Shown here: piece after piece, positions 57,693 to 64,000 of the stretch
Layout: each line of letters starts with the position of its first letter
Position numbering within the stretch: position 1 is the stretch's first letter
Assembly: GCF_012489685.1 (NCBI RefSeq)
Contig: NC_080041.1
Location: 31,795,780 to 31,859,779 of the forward strand
Length of the DNA: 64,000 nucleotides
Reading direction: 5' to 3'
DNA from: Lotus japonicus
Taxonomy: Eukaryota; Streptophyta; Magnoliopsida; Fabales; Fabaceae
Translations under genes and position numbers: made by a program
The notes under the pieces: model-generated
The model's database searches: none
Told to the model about the DNA's origin: nothing
Seen by the model: the letters and a program-made list of their open reading frames with translations, nothing else

Positions 57693-58463
57693 GGGTATGT
57701 TTGGATTGATGGAACATAATGGAACGGAGCGGAATGGAACACGAAGGAACGGAATGGAGTGGAATGGAACGGAGTAAATTTCTTATTCCATTGTTTGGGT
57801 ATTTTATGATGGAGCGGAGGAAAATTACCACTCAATTGTTTGGGTTATGGACGGAGTGGTACAAGTTATTATTATTATTTTTCCTATATTACCCTTACTA
57901 TAAAACTATTAACTATTAATTGCTCTATTTCAAAAAAAATATCTTCACTCATCTTTTCTTTTTTCCGAGTAGAAATAGTGACACCCTTATTTTCTTACTT
58001 AGAACCATCCCAATTTTACCATTAGGTGTTCATTTCTTATTATTGTTTATACTCCAATATTAATAAACAAGATTTAGATGAATTAATGTAAAAAAAAATA
58101 AAATAGAAGAGCAAGACAGATAATGAGAGCGAACAACTAAATAACAAAAAAAAGGCCAAAAAAACTTAGCAGGTAAGTAGCAGATAGCAGAACGTGGGAA
58201 ATGGGTTATTTTCAACGTGGGAGAGTGGGTTAATGAGGGGTATATTAGTATTTTTATAATTTTACAAGACATCAGTTCTTTTGCTCCATTCCATTCCCTC
58301 CCAAATTGGGAGGGAGCAAAAGTGGGGGAAAGTAAATAGAACATAATGGAATTGATACCATTGGTTTCCATCTGATTCCATCCTTTTTTTAATTACACAA
58401 ACAATGGATCTTTCAAACCCCTCTCTCCCTTCCGCTCCACTCCATCCCCTTTCCCCAATCCAA
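57693..58463. mobile_element. TIR element with ggaatgga repeats, right tip truncated
   Basis: The left end, gggtatgtttggattgatgg (57693-57712), is mirrored at the right by ccccaatcc (58454-58462), and both subterminal regions are made of (g)gaatggaacgga / tccgctccactcc words. The expected last bases (aacataccc) are missing on the right, because the large duplicated block begins there. The interior is AT-rich with no transposase. Confidence 0.65.
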
Positions 58464-60013
58464 CTAAGCATGAGAGTATTTTCAATAATTGGTACCTTAT
58501 TGAGTATCTTATCACTCTCTTTGTGGGCCTGAAATGTCACATAAGACATAAGTTACCCATATGGTATTGATGCACATTTTGCTCCAATGATAGTATCTTG
58601 TATTACCTTTGGTTGAGTCCACAATATCTCATATATATATTTATATTATTTATTTTCACCTAATATTTATAAAAATATAATATAATTAAAAATCAACATG
58701 ATAGGAAAGATATAATTGTGATATGAAGGAAATTATGGGAGTTAGAAATGATGAGTTAAAAATTACTATTTTGAACTATTATAGTGTGAAAACAAGCACT
58801 TTGTGATGGAAAAAAGACAAAAAAAAAAGGGGAAATGGGCCCATAAAACGGTCTAAAGCTCTCCAAAAACGACAAAAGTATGGCTAAATTTGAAAAAAAA
58901 CCAAACGGGCAAAAAGAGATTGGCCCAACCGGTCAAAAAGAGCCCAACGTTCAAGAACGTGACCGGCTGAACAGGCCAGAGACAATATTTAACCTCTCTC
59001 TCTCTCTCTCTCTCTCTCATTGTTTCAGTCACAACCAACATTCTTCTCTCTTCAATTGAAAACCCTAGCTCGCCCTATTTCTCTTATGCATGAACGACCA
59101 CCGCCTCTGGACCACCGCCTCATGAAAACCTGCCGGCGCTCCGCTCTTCTCCCCCTTCTTCCTCGCTTATCTTCTTCTTCACTCAAAAGCCCTCCCATTT
59201 CACCCACAAAGTTTTCTCTCCTGCGGTGAATCTCTCCTCTCAGGTACAGATTCGTGCAAGATCAGATCTTTCCGCACATGCAAGATCATATATTTTCCGC
59301 ACATGCAAGATCAGCGCTTTTTTCCCTTCAGGTCAGAGCTTTTCCCCTTTAGATCAGAGCTTTTATGGATGTATTTCTTTTTTTTTAATGAAAAAAGTAT
59401 ATTGTACGGTGTGTTTATTTCATGATGTTAATGATTTGGATATGTTTATTTCATGTCTATTATTTCTTCTCTCTTGATTTTGTTCATGGTTGATGGATGA
59501 ATCAAAGAGAATTTTTTTTTTTTTTTAATTCAAGATCTGATTTGGGTCTCGTGTCTTAGCTTGGATACAAGTCTTAAATATAAGATCAGACACCCTTCAT
59601 ACCATCTTGCTCCAATGCAAGAAAATTTAAGATACGAGATCTTAAGATAATTTTTCTGGATGTATTTCTTTTTTTTTTGTGAAAAAATACGTTGTATGGA
59701 TCTGTTTATTTCATGATGCTAATGATTTGGATATGTTTATTTCATGTCTGTTATTTCTTCCCTCTTGATTTTGTTGATGGTTAATGGATGAATGAAAGAG
59801 AAAAAAATATATTTTTAATTTAAATCTGGTTTTTGTCTCGCATTTTAGCTGAAATGCAAGTCTTAAAAATTAGATCTCACACCCTTCATATCATCTTGCT
59901 CTAATTAATGCAAGGAAATTAAGACATAAGATCTTAAGATAAGATCCATCCCTCAAACACTAGAGATACTCTAAATACAAAAATCAGTATTTAGGGCAAC
60001 ACAAACGCAGTGT
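58461..60013. repeat. Large duplicated block, copy 2 (cut by the N gap)
   Basis: Corresponds to 48652-50211 with very high identity; differences are mostly lengths of A or T runs. It stops abruptly at the N run. Its last 1.3 kb is repeated once more after the gap. Confidence 0.95.
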
Positions 60014-60113
60014 NNNNNNNNNNNNNNNNNNNNNNNNNNNNNNNNNNNNNNNNNNNNNNNNNNNNNNNNNNNNNNNNNNNNNNNNNNNNNNNNNNNNNNN
60101 NNNNNNNNNNNNN
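60014..60113. other. Assembly gap of 100 N
   Basis: Exactly 100 N, the usual placeholder for a gap of unknown size. Confidence 0.99.
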
Positions 60114-63100
60114 ATAATTGTGATATGAAGGAAATTATGGGAGTTAGAAATGATGAGTTAAAAAATTACTATTTTGAACTATTTATAGTGTGAAAAAACA
60201 AGCACTTTGTGATGGAAAAAAGACAAAAAAAAAGGGAAATGGGCCCATAAAACGGTCTAAAGCTCTCCAAAAACGACAAAAGTATGGCTAAATTTGAAAA
60301 AAAAAACCAAACGGGCAAAAAGAGATTGGCCCAACCGGTCAAAAAGAGCCCAACGTTCAAGAACGTGACCGGCTGAACAGGCCAGAGACAATATTTTAAC
60401 CTCTCTCTCTCTCTCTCTCTCTCTCATTGTTTCAGTCACAACCAACATTCTTCTCTCTTCAATTGAAAACCCTAGCTCGCCCTATTTCTCTTATGCATGA
60501 ACGACCACCGCCTCTGGACCACCGCCTCATGAACAACCTGCCGGCGCTCCGCTCTTCTCCCCCTTCTTCCTCGCTTATCTTTCTTCTCACTCCAAAAGCC
60601 CTCCCATTTCACCCACAAAGTTTTCTCTCCTGCGGTGAATCTCTCCTCTCAGGTACAGATTCGTGGCAGATCAGATCTTTTTCCGCACATGCAAGATCAT
60701 ATATTTCCGCACATGCAAGATCAGCGCTTTTTTTCCCTTCAGGTCAGAGCTTTTCCCCTTTAGATCAGAGCTTTTATGGATGTATTTCTTTTTTTTAATG
60801 AAAAAGTATATTTTGTAACGGGTGTGTTTATTTTCATGATGTTAATGATTTGGATATGTTTATTTCATGTCTATTATTTTCTTCTCTCTTTGATTTTGTT
60901 CATGGTTGATGGATGAATCAAAGAGAATTTTTTTTTTTTTTTAATTCAAGATCTGATTTGGGTCTCGTGTCTTAGCTTGGATACAAGTCTTAATATAAGA
61001 TCAGACACCCTTCATACCATCTTGCTCCCAATGCAAGAAAATTTAAGATACGAGATCTTAAGATAATTTTTCTGGATGTATTTCTTTTTTTTTTTTGGAA
61101 AAAAATACGTTGTATGGATCTGTTTATTTCATGATGCTAATGATTTGGATATGTTTATTTCATGTCTGTTATTTCTTCCCTCTTGATTTTGTTTGATGGT
61201 TAATGGATGAATGAAAGAGAAAAAAAATATATTTTTAATTTTAAAATCTGGTTTTTGTCTCGCATTTTAGCTGAAATGCAAGTCTTAAAAATTAGATCTC
61301 ACACCCTTCATATCATCTTGCTCTAATTAATGCAAGGAAATTAAGACATAAGATCTTAGATAAGATCCATCCCTCAAACACTAGAGATACTCTAAATACA
61401 AAATCAGTATTTAGGGCAACACAAAACGCAGTGTTGGTGTCTAAAAAAGGGACCTATGCACCTACTTATCTATTTGACCCTTTTGACCAATTGTAGGAGG
61501 GTTGCTTGATTCATGTTATTTCATTGGTAATCACATCTTACGATTTATGACTATAGCTTTCTATTTGTTTGTTACTTAACTTGATCATAAACCTTTCCTA
61601 TTTTATTTTTTTCCATGTTTGCTATAAAGATGTGATTGGTATCCTAACTATTATTGGAAATGAAAGGGAGATTGAACGTGGTTGCGGTGTGACTAAGATA
61701 TATAAATGTCATCAAGTTGGATTTTTTTTTGGAAATTATACATAATAATATTATCCTAGCTATTTCTGTAAAACAACATTTATTGATTAACTTATTAATA
61801 TTTATTTCGTGCAGAGTCAAGCTTAACTTGCCTTCTAGGGTATTTATCCAGAACAACTGAGCAAGCACATGTCTTCACATGATGATTTTGAGATTGTAGG
61901 GGTAGCAATATTTGGAGTCAAAATAAAGGAGTTTTTAAGGTATGAGTTCTTTTTATATCATGTTAATAAAAATCGTATCCAACATGCATGTATATCTTGA
62001 TTACCGATTTGGAAATTTATAAATTTTGGCTTGAAATACATAAAAGAAAGAAGAAATACAAGCACAAGGTGTGCAACACAGCTAAAACAAGAAATACAAG
62101 TACAAGGTGTGCAACATAGCTAAAACAAACAACATTCATAATTCCACCAACTAAATTTATAAATTTGTCCCTCGAAAGTCGAAATTGTGACTCGCATCAA
62201 CATTCTTCATAAAATGCATGGTCCATCACAAGCCTAGCAGAAATAACAATGATAATTTTTTGAAAAATATACAATCCAAAGCAATTTCTACAATTGAAAA
62301 ATTCAACTCCAATCTTACAAACACATTGTAAGTAACTAATAACTATAATAGCCACCCAGATGAAAACACAATTTTCTTAAACTGATTTCCTATGTCTGAA
62401 TTATTTTCACAAAAACCTTGTGTAGTCCTCCAAGATTCACGATGATCAAACAAAGCTAATAGCATATGAGCACAACCAGTGTAATCTAACACCTATTTTA
62501 TATTGATTTCCTTTGATCGAAAAGACTGAAACTAAACTCTATAAACATATCATAGAAAAAATAAGTGCTTTCCATATCTATTCTTTGGAACTTTCATTTT
62601 ATGTTTTCTCTATTCTTTTCCACATCTTCCTCCCTTTAATATTTTCAAATTTAGTAAAATCCAAGTTTTTTCTTTTACTTTTTCCTTTGTCATAGAGGAT
62701 GAAATGTGAAATTTTACATTGGACAAGTTATTGTTTAGGTTTTTTCTCTTCCACGTACAAATAAAATTTAATGCTAGAAACCTTAAAACATGATCATATT
62801 CGACATCATTTTGTATCAATGTACACAAGTAACTGAAGCCAGTTCAAACAGAGTCAAAAGATGCTTCATACTTGTCCGTGACTTGACACCCAACATTTAC
62901 ACAATGAAGCTATACAAAGCAAGTAAGAATTACGTACATAAACCGAAAGTTATTGATTTCCTTTTCTATTACGTGAGTTCTCTTTTTCATTTTTTGCTTC
63001 CTATTGACCTTTTCTTCACATTTCTCTCCTCATTTCATTTATTTTTTTATTTCCGCAATTCGCTTATGTTCAAGTCAGAAATTCATTAATGACGACCAAG

Positions 63101-64000
63101 AAGTGGTTGAACATCATTTTTTACATCATTTCATATTAATTATCTTGAAAATATTATCATATTTTATAATTCTTATTGTTCATATCATGTATGGTATTTG
63201 CTACACACGTATAACACGCAGGTTATAGTTTTATCCATTTATATAAATGCATGATATTAAAATCATTAGTTTTTTTTTGAGTTCTTTCTCTTTCTGGGTG
63301 AAATGAAACAATAATATAAATTTAAAAAAATTCCCCATGAAATGTACGCATAAAATTAGCTAGAAAATCTTCGTCCCTCATAGTCATGCACGTTTGACAT
63401 AATTAATTTTCTCTTTTTTTTTTAGTTCTTGTATATAAATAAAATAATTAAATTTTGGAAAGTATTTTTATATTTTTCTTATGTAAATTAAGGGAAACTA
63501 CAACATGTATGTTTATATGTGTTTGTAGCAAATTAACATGCATGATATGAACAATATGAATTAGAAAACATTAGAATATTTTCAAGTTATATAATATGAA
63601 ACATGTGTTTCCAGTGAGGCCTCGCAGCTCCATTCACATAAAAAATGATGTTCGACCGCTTCTTGGCCATAATTGGTGATTTTATGACCTGAACATAAAC
63701 GAGTTTCAAAAAGAAAGAAAGGAATAATAAACTAAGAGAGAAATTAAAGATGCAAATAAAAACAAAGGATGCAACAAAAGAGAGTAGGATCAGAGATAAT
63801 ATAAGAGGAAAATACTCATTTTTGGTTTATGTTATTCACATATACTTTGTATAGTTTCATTGTCTAAATTTTGGGTGCATGTCAGGTTTCAAGCAAGTAT
63901 GAAGCATCTTCTGTATATATTTGAACTGGTTTCAGTTACTTGCATTCATTGATACAAAATGATGATAAATACCATCAGATTTTCATGTTTATAAAATAGG
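60114..64000. repeat. Large duplicated block, copy 3 (runs off the window)
   Basis: Corresponds to 48903-52764 and is still collinear at the last base of the window. It is about 25 bp longer than its counterpart over 3.9 kb through single-base additions, many in homopolymers (for example near 60195, 60300, 60815 and 61090). The inverted repeat is present here too (left arm about 62580-63230, right arm from about 63470). Confidence 0.95.

Noticed and set aside
58461..64000. Two independent extra gene copies after the N gap
   Set aside because: The content on both sides of the gap overlaps and differs mostly in homopolymer lengths, so I do not count them as separate loci without read support.

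Overview
This is a 64 kb piece of plant nuclear DNA. The genes are intron-rich with GT-AG junctions, a plastid-targeted thioredoxin and a SEUSS-type co-regulator are present, and the space between genes is filled with plant-type transposons. The protein sequences and repeat families look like a eudicot, probably a legume; the legume part is an impression. One run of 100 Ns (60014-60113) marks an assembly gap.

Layout. 1-31 kb is the gene-rich half: a DEDDh RNA exonuclease of the SDN5/Rex type on the minus strand (1388-8034, C-terminus not found); a nearly intact LINE (9410-15178) inserted in the divergent intergenic region between it and SBDS; the ribosome-maturation gene SBDS on the plus strand (15471-18028); a chloroplast thioredoxin m gene on the plus strand (20364-21589); and a complete SEUSS (SEU) gene on the minus strand (23045-30422, with a leader intron up to 30866). 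Exons were rebuilt by hand. Reading frame is kept across every junction, giving 372 (partial), 359, 181 and 883 residues.

31-58 kb holds no gene I can support. It is a mosaic of mobile elements, many with visible target-site duplications: a 5'-truncated LINE tail, a hAT element carrying a fragment of an L-type lectin receptor kinase, two LTR-like segments, a tandem array of about 505-bp units split by a solo LTR, a Mutator-like element with long terminal inverted repeats, a large foldback element and a Helitron-like terminus.

48.6-52.8 kb is copied again at 58.5-60.0 kb and at 60.1-64.0 kb. The last two blocks flank the N gap, overlap each other in content, and differ from the first mainly by single-base homopolymer changes. 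This looks at least partly like an unmerged assembly join. The duplicated unit contains a long inverted repeat with arms of several hundred bases.

The genes are unrelated housekeeping or regulatory genes and do not form a cluster: RNA turnover, 60S maturation, plastid redox control and transcriptional repression. I found no CRISPR array, operon or defence-like system. The most interesting material is how the transposons are built and nested.
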